Below are positions 50,302 to 59,765 of a stretch of DNA of 64,000 bases, one piece after another. Under the pieces are notes generated by a model. It worked only from the letters and a program-made list of their open reading frames with translations, did not search any database and was not told the DNA's origin. Positions within the stretch are counted from its first letter, which is position 1. Each line of letters begins with the position of its first letter. The position numbers and the translations under genes were made by a program. Source of the DNA: Sulfotelmatobacter sp963788225. GTDB lineage: Bacteria > Acidobacteriota > Terriglobia > Terriglobales > Acidobacteriaceae. The stretch spans positions 124,001 through 188,000 of the forward strand of contig CAWBGI010000001.1 in the NCBI GenBank assembly GCA_963788225.1, read 5' to 3'.

Positions 50302-53300
50302 ATGAAGCGCCTACGTTATTCCGCTCCGAAGCGGCTCCGTGCTTTCATTGTTCTCACAGTAGTCTCCCTCACCTTGTCTTCGGCCCAGCCGTCCAGTGCC
50401 CAGCAGCAGGCCTCGCCTCTGGCCCCGCGCCCGCTGATCACTCAGCCCGTCAACGAATCGCAACTCACCGTGCTCAAAGGCAATACCCATCCCCTGGCGC
50501 GCCCGGAGTTCGACCTGGGCACAGCATCGGCCACGCTCCCCATGCAACGCATGCTCCTGGTGCTGAAGCGCAGCCCCGAGCAGGAATCCGCCCTGCGCCA
50601 ACTTCTCGATGACCAGCAGGACAAATCCTCGCCCAGCTATCACAAATGGCTAACGCCCGAGGACTACGGCAAGCAATTCGGCCCCACTGACACCGACCTC
50701 CAGACCATCACCGCGTGGCTCCAATCCCACGGCTTCCAGACAGGCGCAACCAAAGGCCGCACCGTACTAGAGTTCTCCGGCTCCGCCAGCCAGGTGCAGG
50801 AAGCCTTCCACACCACCATCCACAAATATCTGGTCAACGGAGAGCAGCACTGGGCCAACGCGAGCGATCCGCAGATTCCCACCGCGCTAACCCCCGCCAT
50901 AGCGGGCGTGGCCTCGCTGAATAATTTTCCCCGGAAGGCGATGAACATCCCGCTCGGCAAGTTCCATCGCGACAAAGCCACGGGCAGACTCAAACCAGCG
51001 AAACCTGAGTACACGTTTCCCCTCGGATGCGTGGAGGACAACTTCGAAAACGGCTTCTGTTTCTACGGTGTCGGGCCATACGATTTCGCGACCATTTACA
51101 ACGTGCTGCCGCTGTGGAATGCCAATATCAACGGCACCGGGCAGACCATTGCGATCGTGGGCGAATCCAATATCAACTCGCAGGACGTTGCCGATTTCCG
51201 CACTTTGTTTGGCCTTCCGGCTCAAACTATCGCGAATGGAAATCCGCTGAACGTCATCCTGAACGGCCCCGACCCAGGCATTCAGGGAGACGAGTCGGAA
51301 GCCGACATCGACGTTACCTGGTCCGGAGCCGTCGCTCCCAACGCGACCATTGATTTTGTGGTTTCGGAATCGACCGAGACCACCTCGGGGGTTGACCTCT
51401 CGGCGGTGTACATCATCGAGAACAATCTGGCTCCGGTGATGAGCGAAAGCTACGGCGAGTGCGAGCTGGGGATTGGCACCACCGGGAATCAGTTTTACTC
51501 GACGCTTTGGCAACAGGCGTCGGCTCAGGGAATCACCGTCTTCATCTCCGCCGGCGACGGTGGTGCCGCTGGCTGCGACAACTTCGACGCAGCCCCGCCC
51601 TACGCGGCAAAGTTCGGACTGCAAGTCAGCGGTTACGCCTCCACTCCCTATAACGTGGCTGTCGGAGGAACCGACTTCAACGACCTGAATAATCCCTCCA
51701 CTTATTGGAGCACAAACAACAACTCCACCACCCAGGCCTCGGCTCTGAGCTACATCCCCGAGATGCCGTGGAACGATTCCTGCACCAATCCGCTGTTCGG
51801 CCCCTCTCTTGGATACAGCAGCAGCGCCGAAGCCAACTGCAACAACCCGTACCTCGATGGAGCAAATGGACAGGCTGACGTCATCGATACGGTCGGCGGC
51901 TCGGGAGGAGCGAGCAATTGCACCACACCCACCGGCTCCAGCCCCTCGAATTGCGCGGGAGGATACAGCAAACCCTCCTGGCAAACCGGAACGGGCGTGC
52001 CGCCTGACGGCAAGCGCGACTTGCCCGATGTCTCGCTATTTGCCAGCAATGGATTTGTGAACTCCGCTTACATCATTTGCCAATCCGACCAAACCAACGG
52101 CGGCTGCAACTTGCAATCAGAGGAGTTTCTGCTCTTCGGCGGCACCTCCGTCTCCTCGCCGGCCTTTGCCGGAATCATGGCCCTCGTCAACCAGCAGACT
52201 GAATCGCGCCAGGGCAACGCCAACTACGTCTTCTACAAACTGGCCGCCAAGGACACGCTATCGAGCTGCAACTCCAGCTCCAGCCCCGCCAGCACGTGCA
52301 TCTTTAATGACATCACCTACGGCACAAATGCCGTGCCCTGCGTCGCCGGCAGCCCCAACTGCACCACATCTGCCGGCGACAAGTACGGCGTCCTGACCGG
52401 CTACAACGCCGGCACCGGCTACGACCAAGCCACGGGTCTGGGCTCGGTGAACGCAAACAATCTTGTAACGCAGTGGAGTTCCGTAACTACGCTACCCTCT
52501 ACCACCACGCTAAACAGCCTCACACCGACAACCATCACGCACGGCCAGCCAGTAAATTTCAGTGTCACCGTGAAGCCGCAAACAGGGGCAGGAACACCCA
52601 CGGGTGAAATCTCGCTGCAAGGCGGTTCGGGAGGAACGACTCCGGCAAGCACAGCCGTCAACTTGTCGAATGGCACGGCATCCGGAACCACCGATCTTCT
52701 TCCAGGCGGAACGTACTCCGTAACCGCGCATTATCCCGGCGACGCCACCTATGCCGCTAGCGACTCCACTCCCATCAGCGTGACCGTGAACAAAGAGAAC
52801 AGCCAGCCTCAGGTTTTCCTGGTCACGTTCGACAGCAACGGAAACCTCATGAACGGCAACACCAATACAGCAGCCTATGGCTCGCTTTATGTATTACGCG
52901 TGAATGTTGAGAATTCTGCGGGAGCGATGTGCACGCCAGTCAGTACGAGCAATGCAACCGCATGCCCCTCGGGCACCGTTACCATGACCAACAACGGAGC
53001 ATTGCTCGATGCCGGCACTTACACGCTGAACAGTTATGGATATTTCGAAGACTTCACAGTGCAGCTTCCTGGCGGGACGAACTCGGTAAAGGCGGCGTAC
53101 GCCGGAGACAACAGCTTCAATGCAAGCTCCGTCACGAACGCCATCACGATTACTCCGGCTGCAACCACAACGTCGCAGCCCTACGTTTATGGCGGTGCGG
53201 CGGTCGGGCAATCGGTAGGGATTTCGACGTATGTGAACACTACGGTTACGACTCCGGCTCCTGCACCCTCCGGCACGGTTACCTTCTATGCCAACGGGAC

Positions 53301-54588
53301 GGCGCTGAAGGGTACGGTCTCCTATAGTCCCAGTCCCGGTGGACCCGGGCACAGTGCATACACGTTCGCATCTCTGACCTCCGACACCACTGCATTCCCG
53401 GCTCCTGGAAGCTACGCCATCACGGCGACCTATAACGGGGACATAAATTACGGTACTTCCACTTCCTCCGCAGACAACATCACGGTGCTGTATCCCAGGC
53501 CATCTGTATCAGTCACTCCCGCGAACCAAACCGTTCCTTACGGCAGTTCGGTTACCCTCATTGCTTTGGTGGACACGACCAACAAGACGACCTACCCGAC
53601 GGGAACCGTAACGTTTACGAACGGGAATACTGGCGCTGTAATCTCAGGGCCAACTTCATGTGCGAATGCCAAGGATAGCAGCGGTAACTATGCATGCACG
53701 GCATCGAGCACCTTCACCGTAACCTCTTGCGGTGGCATAAACGCGCAATACAGCGGAGATGCGAACTATCCCTCCGCCCTAAACAGTGCCTATGTGAACA
53801 TACCGGATTTCGTACTCAATCCCGTGATGGGAGGAGTTACGCTGAATGCAGGGCAATCTCAGAACCTGACCATTAATGTTCAGAGTATCAACTCTTTCAC
53901 AGGCACGGTGGGCAATTTCAATTGTTCCGGACTGCCCGCAGAGACAACCTGCAGCTTCAGCCCGATGCAAGTCACTGTTCCCAGTAATGGTAGTGTGCCT
54001 ATGACCCTCACCATCAGCACGACCGCGATAGGCCAGGCGCTCAAAGCGGGCAAAGAAGGCGGCCGAATGAAATGGGGAGCCACCCAAACGATTCTTCTTG
54101 GCGTTTGCATCGTCGGAGTTCCACTGTCGCGCCGGAGAGGACGCCTTGCTGGTCTTCTGCTGCTGGCCCTGACCCTCGCACTTCTTCCCAGCTGCGGAAG
54201 CAGCAGCGGCGGTGGGGGTACTCCGAATCCGGTGCCCGTTATTTCCTCGCTGAATCCGGCACAGGTGGCTGCGGGATCGCAGATCCAAAATCTATACGTC
54301 AACGGATCGGGCTTCCTGAATTCGTCGACTGTGACGTACAACGGAACTCTCCATAACAGTTCGTTGCAGAGCCCCACTCAGATACAGATTGCGCTTTCAC
54401 CAAACGATATAGCTACTGCAGGCCAGTACCCGGTGGTAGTGACGAATCCCAGTCCGGGTGGAGGCGCATCGACTCCGATGAACTTCGCGGTTGAGACCGG
54501 CACTCCAACTGGATTTTTCTCTTTCACAATGACCGCCGGTAGCGGTCCGCAAATCCACACCATTACTTTAAACATCGTTGTTCAATAG
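50302..54588 (+). CDS. secreted S53 (sedolisin/kumamolisin) peptidase with Ig-like repeats and embedded lipobox
   Basis: A 1428-residue protein with a signal peptide (FIVLTVVSLTLSSAQPSSAQ). The activation prodomain (about 40-210; LLDDQQDKSSPSYHKWLTPE) is followed by the S53 catalytic domain (about 260-720): Glu/Asp in GDESEADIDVTWSGAVAPNA, oxyanion Asp in FISAGDGGAAG, and nucleophile Ser in FGGTSVSSPAFAGIMALV. Four or so Big_3-type Ig repeats follow (AHYPGDATYAAS, AAYAGDNSFNAS, ATYNGDINYGTS, AQYSGDANYPSA). After them come a membrane-like segment, an R-R-R-G-R stretch and a second hydrophobic run ending in a lipobox (LTLALLPSCGSSSGGGG). The last domain is IPT/TIG-like (VISSLNPAQVAAGSQIQNLY). 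GGGGGAGG lies 12 bases before ATG 50302. Confidence 0.9.
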   Translation: MKRLRYSAPKRLRAFIVLTVVSLTLSSAQPSSAQQQASPLAPRPLITQPVNESQLTVLKGNTHPLARPEFDLGTASATLPMQRMLLVLKRSPEQESALRQLLDDQQDKSSPSYHKWLTPEDYGKQFGPTDTDLQTITAWLQSHGFQTGATKGRTVLEFSGSASQVQEAFHTTIHKYLVNGEQHWANASDPQIPTALTPAIAGVASLNNFPRKAMNIPLGKFHRDKATGRLKPAKPEYTFPLGCVEDNFENGFCFYGVGPYDFATIYNVLPLWNANINGTGQTIAIVGESNINSQDVADFRTLFGLPAQTIANGNPLNVILNGPDPGIQGDESEADIDVTWSGAVAPNATIDFVVSESTETTSGVDLSAVYIIENNLAPVMSESYGECELGIGTTGNQFYSTLWQQASAQGITVFISAGDGGAAGCDNFDAAPPYAAKFGLQVSGYASTPYNVAVGGTDFNDLNNPSTYWSTNNNSTTQASALSYIPEMPWNDSCTNPLFGPSLGYSSSAEANCNNPYLDGANGQADVIDTVGGSGGASNCTTPTGSSPSNCAGGYSKPSWQTGTGVPPDGKRDLPDVSLFASNGFVNSAYIICQSDQTNGGCNLQSEEFLLFGGTSVSSPAFAGIMALVNQQTESRQGNANYVFYKLAAKDTLSSCNSSSSPASTCIFNDITYGTNAVPCVAGSPNCTTSAGDKYGVLTGYNAGTGYDQATGLGSVNANNLVTQWSSVTTLPSTTTLNSLTPTTITHGQPVNFSVTVKPQTGAGTPTGEISLQGGSGGTTPASTAVNLSNGTASGTTDLLPGGTYSVTAHYPGDATYAASDSTPISVTVNKENSQPQVFLVTFDSNGNLMNGNTNTAAYGSLYVLRVNVENSAGAMCTPVSTSNATACPSGTVTMTNNGALLDAGTYTLNSYGYFEDFTVQLPGGTNSVKAAYAGDNSFNASSVTNAITITPAATTTSQPYVYGGAAVGQSVGISTYVNTTVTTPAPAPSGTVTFYANGTALKGTVSYSPSPGGPGHSAYTFASLTSDTTAFPAPGSYAITATYNGDINYGTSTSSADNITVLYPRPSVSVTPANQTVPYGSSVTLIALVDTTNKTTYPTGTVTFTNGNTGAVISGPTSCANAKDSSGNYACTASSTFTVTSCGGINAQYSGDANYPSALNSAYVNIPDFVLNPVMGGVTLNAGQSQNLTINVQSINSFTGTVGNFNCSGLPAETTCSFSPMQVTVPSNGSVPMTLTISTTAIGQALKAGKEGGRMKWGATQTILLGVCIVGVPLSRRRGRLAGLLLLALTLALLPSCGSSSGGGGTPNPVPVISSLNPAQVAAGSQIQNLYVNGSGFLNSSTVTYNGTLHNSSLQSPTQIQIALSPNDIATAGQYPVVVTNPSPGGGASTPMNFAVETGTPTGFFSFTMTAGSGPQIHTITLNIVVQ

Positions 54589-54758
54589 GATTCGAAACCA
54601 GCGCGCGGGCGCCCCGTACTTGCGGCGTTCGTTGCCGTAGGGGAAAGGGGCACCTCTAGCATCACACAGGAGGCTGCTACGAGCCGCCATTCTGTGAGGT
54701 CGCGCAAAAAGAATACCTCAGAACTGGTGTACGATTTACTCGCGTCTATCCATCCAAC

Positions 54759-55763
54759 ATGAAACTCTCTCAAATCGCCTCCGCCCTCAACGCGCGCCTC
54801 GACAACGGCTCGCCAGACACCGAAATCACCGGCCTCAACGGCATCGAGCAAGCCGGCCCCAGAGAAATCACCTTCGTAGCCAACCCAAAATATTCCGCCG
54901 CAGCCAAGCGCACGAAAGCCGCGGCCGTGATCGTCGCCGAAACATTTCCAGTCATTCCAACGCCCACGCTGCGCGTCGAAGATCCGTATCTCAGCTTCGC
55001 GCGCGCCCTCGAACTCTTCCACCAACCGCTGCGCTATGCCCCTGGAATTCATCCCACCGCGATCATCGACCCAACCGCAAAGATAGGGGAAAAGGCTCAC
55101 ATCGGTGCGTATGTAGTCATCGACGAGAACGTCGAGATCGGCGACAATGCCGTGCTGTTAGCTCATGTCGTGATCTATCGTGGCGTGAAGATCGGCGACA
55201 ACTTCTTCGCGCACGCGCATGCTGTGGTTCGCGAGAATTGCCGCGTCGGCAACAACGTGCTGCTGCACAACGGAGTCGTGATCGGTTCCGACGGCTTCGG
55301 TTTCGCCAAGACTCTCGAGGGACACTGGCACAAGATTCCTCAACCCGCTCCCGTGGTGATTGAAGACGACGTGGAAATCCAGGCCAACTCCTGCATCGAC
55401 CGCGCCAGCGTAGGCGAAACCCGCGTAGCGCGCGGAGTAAAGATCGATAACCTGGTGCAAGTCGGCCACGGATCGCAAGTCGGCGAAGATGCTTTACTCT
55501 GCTCGCAGGTAGGACTCGGCGGATCGACGGAAATTGGTGCGCGCGTGATTCTGACCGGACAAGTCGGAGTAGTCGGCCACTGCAAGGTCGGAGACAACGC
55601 TATAGTCACGCCACAAAGCGGCGTAGCGAACGACATCGCCGCAGGTGCGCTGGTCAGTGGCGCTCCCGCAGTCGATCACAAATTGTGGCTGAAGTATTCC
55701 GCAATCCTGCCGAAGTTGCCGGAGATGGCCCGCGCCCTACGAGGCAAGACGCCGAAGGAGTAG
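54759..55763 (+). CDS. lpxD: UDP-3-O-acylglucosamine N-acyltransferase
   Basis: LpxD adds the second acyl chain in lipid A synthesis. It has 334 residues. The N-terminal uridine-binding domain (KLSQIASALNARLDNG...FVANPKYSAAAKRTKAA) is followed by a left-handed beta-helix of hexapeptide repeats (IGEKAHIGAYVVIDENVEIG, LLHNGVVIGSDGFGFA, VGHGSQVGEDALLCSQVGLG) and a helical C-terminus (KYSAILPKLPEM). The catalytic His lies in VQVGHGSQ, as in the family. It is alone: lpxA, fabZ and bamA are not adjacent, unlike the E. coli cluster. It is direct evidence for an outer membrane. Confidence 0.94.
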   Translation: MKLSQIASALNARLDNGSPDTEITGLNGIEQAGPREITFVANPKYSAAAKRTKAAAVIVAETFPVIPTPTLRVEDPYLSFARALELFHQPLRYAPGIHPTAIIDPTAKIGEKAHIGAYVVIDENVEIGDNAVLLAHVVIYRGVKIGDNFFAHAHAVVRENCRVGNNVLLHNGVVIGSDGFGFAKTLEGHWHKIPQPAPVVIEDDVEIQANSCIDRASVGETRVARGVKIDNLVQVGHGSQVGEDALLCSQVGLGGSTEIGARVILTGQVGVVGHCKVGDNAIVTPQSGVANDIAAGALVSGAPAVDHKLWLKYSAILPKLPEMARALRGKTPKE

Positions 55764-55775
55764 CCCTAGAAGTGA

Positions 55776-56777
55776 TTAGTGAACATAGTTCACGGCCACG
55801 ACCGGCGCGATGGTGCGGTCTGCGTTGCGGGCAGGCCCAATCAGCCGTGCTCCAAAGATCACGCCCACGCTGCGTTTCCAGTTGTATTCGATCGCCGGCG
55901 CGAAGCCAAACTCCTGGCTCAAGCCAGAGTTCAGCTGCACGGGTTGGTTGGCATCCAGAATGTTGTAACCCGTCACCGCGGTATTGCCCTGATGACGGTA
56001 GATGGCATCGAACGCCAGCACCCAACTGCGCGTCATGCTGTATTCCCCAGCTGCGTCGATGAGTAAGGTGCTCCCTGGATTGGCGTGTCCACGGAAGCCT
56101 GCTTGCGTGCCGTAAACACTGGTGTCCTGAACATTCACATTGTTTGAAAACGCCTGCGTCACGTTGAATCGCGCGCGCAGAATGCGGCCATTCGGAAGCC
56201 AGAAAAACGTCTGCGAGAAAAGTCCCAGCGTCGTGGTGTAGGCTCCCGCTCCGAAGCCGTCGCTCGGCCGATTGCCGAGCCGATCATACTTCCCAGTGGG
56301 AAACGTCTCCTGCACGTTGATGGAAGTCGTGGGGATCCAGCGGCCCTCGTGAAATTGCGACATTCGATATTGTGCCTGCACTGTGAGATCGCCCAGGCCG
56401 ACGCCAGCGCTATTGAGGCCCTCACTCACGTCGTTGTAGCCAAACGTGGGAATCAAACCAACGGTGAACTTGTTCGCCAATCCGTAGTTGATGTAGGTCA
56501 GCGATCCGAATCCGTTGGAATGCGGAGTACCGACACGAGTGCCATTTGAATTGTAGAAGCCTTGCGTGGTCACATCGTAGACATAAGGTTCAATCAGCAC
56601 ATGTCCGCGCGGCAAAGTCGCAGCCGAAGGCGCCAGCAGTGGACCGGTCCACCAGGCATCGTCCAGCGACTGACGAACCGCGTTGGATCGCGGGGATTGC
56701 TGTTGCGCGTCCGTATCAGCAGACGCTAGAAACAAAAGTACAATCACTAGCGCTGCAAACTTTACAGGTCTCACCAT
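55776..56777 (-). CDS. outer-membrane beta-barrel protein (transporter-like)
   Basis: A 333-residue protein with a signal peptide (FAALVIVLLFLASADTDAQ) and a mature part of alternating beta strands typical of the acidobacterial 'transporter' or MetA-pathway-like porins: LLAPSAATLPRGHVLIEPYV, GLIPTFGYNDVSEGLNSAGV, GLGDLTVQAQYRMSQF, and the terminal strand VAVNYVH. Aromatic residues mark the strand ends. The substrate is unknown. ATG 56777 starts the signal peptide; the frame is open for another 27 residues upstream without support. Confidence 0.75.
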   Translation of the reverse strand: MVRPVKFAALVIVLLFLASADTDAQQQSPRSNAVRQSLDDAWWTGPLLAPSAATLPRGHVLIEPYVYDVTTQGFYNSNGTRVGTPHSNGFGSLTYINYGLANKFTVGLIPTFGYNDVSEGLNSAGVGLGDLTVQAQYRMSQFHEGRWIPTTSINVQETFPTGKYDRLGNRPSDGFGAGAYTTTLGLFSQTFFWLPNGRILRARFNVTQAFSNNVNVQDTSVYGTQAGFRGHANPGSTLLIDAAGEYSMTRSWVLAFDAIYRHQGNTAVTGYNILDANQPVQLNSGLSQEFGFAPAIEYNWKRSVGVIFGARLIGPARNADRTIAPVVAVNYVH

Positions 56778-56938
56778 GGCCAGAATCTTACGACATGAAT
56801 TGGACGACCGTCCGCCGCTGATGTCACGCTGATCGATCTTCACTTCGAGAGGATTCAAGTGAGCCCCGCGTCGAAATACAAGAAGTAGATTTGGACGTAC
56901 AACAATCGGTTTCGAACTGACGCGGATTGATGCCGGCT

Positions 56939-57664
56939 TCAGGCGTTCATGGTTTGCTTCGCCCGATATTCTTCCGGCAGCCCGCCCTCGATCGCTACTC
57001 GCACTTTCTCCATCAGACCTTCGCGGCTGCCAAAATCCTTGGGCTCGATCGGCGGATGAAAAATCACCGTCGCGGTTCCCGGCTTAATTGCAAACCTGCC
57101 CTTTGGCATCAGGTGGTGTGTTCCTGTAATCGTCACCGGAACTACGGGAACGCCGCATTCCATTGCCAGATAAAACGGTCCCTTCTTGAACGGCATCAGC
57201 TTGCCGTCGAACGAACGATGGCCTTCGACATAGATCGCCATGTTCAGCCCCTGCTGCACGACCTGCTTTGCGATTCGCACCGACTCGATGCCAGCGTCGC
57301 GATTGCCCCGGTCCACGGGCACGAACGAGCCCATTCGCATCGCGCGGCCTAGAATCGGATAGCTGAGCAATTCCTTCTTCACCATCACCGAAGTACGCTT
57401 CGGAATGAGCGGGGTAATGATCGGCGGGTCCAGGTTCGACACATGGTTTGACATGAAGATATAAGAGCGCGACGGATCGAGCTTATCGAGCCCGACGGTG
57501 CGCACGCGCACTCCGGTCAGGCGCACGCCATTCCACGCGCCGAACATAAACATGCGATACAACAAGCGAATATCGCCGGTGATGAACGTCCAGGGAAATC
57601 CGATCAGCGCCGCCAAAGGCGCAGCCAGTCCCCAGAAGGCAAGCATCACGATGGTGCGGATCAT
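56939..57664 (-). CDS. plsC: 1-acyl-sn-glycerol-3-phosphate acyltransferase (PlsC family)
   Basis: A 241-residue membrane acyltransferase with an N-terminal hydrophobic segment (IVMLAFWGLAAPLAALIG). The H-x4-D motif is SNHVSNLDPPI, followed by RAMRMGSFVPVDRGNRD and the EGT-like box VEGHRSFDGKLMPFKKG. It makes phosphatidic acid or a related lipid. ATG 57664 with GGAAAG 7 bases upstream is preferred; the frame continues to 57793 through an intergenic repeat and would add a basic, meaningless N-terminus. The gene is not obviously in an operon. Confidence 0.85.
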   Translation of the reverse strand: MIRTIVMLAFWGLAAPLAALIGFPWTFITGDIRLLYRMFMFGAWNGVRLTGVRVRTVGLDKLDPSRSYIFMSNHVSNLDPPIITPLIPKRTSVMVKKELLSYPILGRAMRMGSFVPVDRGNRDAGIESVRIAKQVVQQGLNMAIYVEGHRSFDGKLMPFKKGPFYLAMECGVPVVPVTITGTHHLMPKGRFAIKPGTATVIFHPPIEPKDFGSREGLMEKVRVAIEGGLPEEYRAKQTMNA

Positions 57665-57720
57665 TAGTTGTCTTTCCAAGTGCGCAAGTACCGCCGTCGG
57701 AAAGCAGCGCTGCTCTGCGA

Positions 57721-57816
57721 GTAGCGCCGCCGTCTCGGCGGCTGTCCGGAGGGCGTCTCGCCCGCCGCGCCGACAGCGCCTCACTGCAAGCAAAGCCGGC
57801 GAGACGCCGGCGCTAC
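57721..57816. repeat. GCCGGCGTCTCGCCGGC-type palindromic repeats
   Basis: GTAGCGCCGCCGTCTCGGCG (57721-57740) and GCCGGCGAGACGCCGGCGCT then AC (57795-57816) are inverted copies that bracket GGGCGTCTCGCCC (about 57751-57763) and GGCGGCTGTCC. Each arm is itself a hairpin with a TCTC/GAGA loop. It fills the gap between the PlsC-type gene and the M61 peptidase gene. Confidence 0.75.
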
Positions 57817-57829
57817 ACTTTTGCGCCGC

Positions 57830-59608
57830 CTACTCGGCCTCGCCCTTCAGCCACGCCGCGCGGCGCGCGCGTTGCCCCGCCGTAATGTTCTCCATGTCTT
57901 TCAGTTCGTAGGAGACTTCCTCGCGGATTCCCACTTTCCACTTCAACTCGCGCTCCGCCCCGCGCCGCCCGCGGATCTTCACCGTGATCGTGTCGCCCGC
58001 ATTCAACCTCGCCATCTCCTGCGACGATTCCTGTCCCGCCATCTTCCCGTTGATCTCGAGAACTGTGTCACCGACTTGCAGACCGGTTCGCTCCGCCTCA
58101 CTGCCCGCGGTCACCGCGGCTACGGTCATTGGACCATCAAAGTTTCGCGAGGCCACAAACCCGGCGTCCGCGACTGTGTTTGTCCCTTGCACAACGTGCA
58201 GCCCCACGCTACGAAAGAAATCATCCCATGGAATCTCATCCGTACTCGAAACGTACTTTGTGAAGAACCATCCCAGATCCGCGTGGCTCACCGCCTCGGC
58301 GGCCTCGCGCACGCCGTCTGAGTCAGGGAAGAACCGCCCTTTCTTCGCGTAGTTCTGATTCATCCATTGAAAGACCTCGCGCAAGGACGCATGCCCGTGA
58401 CTCGCCTCGCGCACAGCGAGGTCGAGTGTGATGCCCAGCAGTTCTCCCTTGTTGTAGTAGGAAATGCTGCGTTCTGCGCGGCGATAGTATGCGTCGCCCT
58501 CGAGCCACGCATCCAGACTCGACTCTTCCGCCGATTGCGTCAGGTGCGCTGGACGCCGTTCGAGTTCGCCGATGTCCGACGCCAGATCGCGCTCGAAGCC
58601 GCGCTCGTCAACCAGTCCGCCACGCAACTCAATGATGTCTGCCGCCGTGCTGGTGCATCCCTCGCTGAACCAGAGCGCCCGCGTGTAATTCTCTTTCGTG
58701 TAGTCCACGGGTTCAAGCGTCTGGGGGCGGATGCGCTTCACGTTCCACAGATGAAAAAACTCGTGCGCCGTCACCGACGCCAGCACCTCGGGAGCCCGCG
58801 CCAGCGCTTCAGCATTTACCGCGATTGCGGTCGAGTACGCGTGCTCCATGCCGCCGCCTCCCGGCCCACGCGGAAAATGATAAAAAAACATGTAGGTGTC
58901 GAAGGGGCGATCGTTCATCCAACTGGTGGCGGCCGCCACGATCTTGTGCAACATGGCTCCAATCTTTTCCATGTCGTAATCGCCCGGCTCGGCATCGACG
59001 ATCACGCGGTAATGCCCGCCTCCCTCGTCGAAATCCGATTCCCGAAACTTTCCGATTTCCACCGGAGAATCCACCAGCCGGTCGTAGTTCTCGGCGCCAA
59101 AACCACCGTCCGGCGTTGGCATCAGCGGCGTAGCCACATGCCATCCGTCAGGAATATGGCTGAAGTGCACGGCCATCGGCCCGTTTCGCGCGTCTACGGG
59201 ATACATAAGAACCTGCGCGAGATTCAGAAACGCATGATGCAAGTTGAGCTGAGCGCCGAAGGGCCCGAACGAATCCACAAATATCTGATACTCAACCACG
59301 GCGCCGCCTTGCGCGCCGGTAATCTGCCATCGGCTCTTGTCCAACGCGCGCACAGCGAGCGATTGCCCCGCGCGGTCTTTCGCGCGCACCCAGTTCACAT
59401 ATTGCGCGAAGTCGCGCACCTGATACAACGCATTCCATACCGGTAACTGCACCTCCCGCTGCGCCGCGCCTTCCGGCAGCAGAATCTGCACCTCAACCAA
59501 ATGCTGTTCAGGATTGGCCAGCGAAATCGTGTAAGTGACTGTCGTCAACGGCTGCGCAACTGCTCCCAGCAGACTTACCGAGACCGCCAGGAAAACATAC
59601 ACCGTCAT
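57830..59608 (-). CDS. M61 (glycyl aminopeptidase-like) peptidase with PDZ domain
   Basis: A 592-residue exported protease. It has a signal peptide (VYVFLAVSVSLLGAVAQ) and an N-terminal beta domain typical of M61 (TYTISLANPEQHLVEVQILL). A thermolysin-like metal site, SVTAHEFFHLWNVKRIRP, is followed by the second Glu in LWFSEGCTSTAADI. A C-terminal PDZ domain is at about 480-580 (ERTGLQVGDTVLEINGK). Start ATG 59608 (or GTG 59602) begins the signal peptide; the open frame upstream runs through a dispersed repeat of the CCTGAGCG...AGTCGAAGGACC type (59606-59663). A ribosome site is lacking. Confidence 0.85.
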   Translation of the reverse strand: MTVYVFLAVSVSLLGAVAQPLTTVTYTISLANPEQHLVEVQILLPEGAAQREVQLPVWNALYQVRDFAQYVNWVRAKDRAGQSLAVRALDKSRWQITGAQGGAVVEYQIFVDSFGPFGAQLNLHHAFLNLAQVLMYPVDARNGPMAVHFSHIPDGWHVATPLMPTPDGGFGAENYDRLVDSPVEIGKFRESDFDEGGGHYRVIVDAEPGDYDMEKIGAMLHKIVAAATSWMNDRPFDTYMFFYHFPRGPGGGGMEHAYSTAIAVNAEALARAPEVLASVTAHEFFHLWNVKRIRPQTLEPVDYTKENYTRALWFSEGCTSTAADIIELRGGLVDERGFERDLASDIGELERRPAHLTQSAEESSLDAWLEGDAYYRRAERSISYYNKGELLGITLDLAVREASHGHASLREVFQWMNQNYAKKGRFFPDSDGVREAAEAVSHADLGWFFTKYVSSTDEIPWDDFFRSVGLHVVQGTNTVADAGFVASRNFDGPMTVAAVTAGSEAERTGLQVGDTVLEINGKMAGQESSQEMARLNAGDTITVKIRGRRGAERELKWKVGIREEVSYELKDMENITAGQRARRAAWLKGEAE

Positions 59609-59765
59609 CCTGAGCGGAGCGATGGCATCGCGGATGCGAAGCGATCGCGCAGTCGAAGGACCCCATACCCGTCGGAAACATTTCTCAGCCCAACTAGGCA
59701 TTCTCTTAGTGATCCTTCTAGTGATGGATCGAACTTCTTCCGAAATACTCACCGCAAAAACCCTC

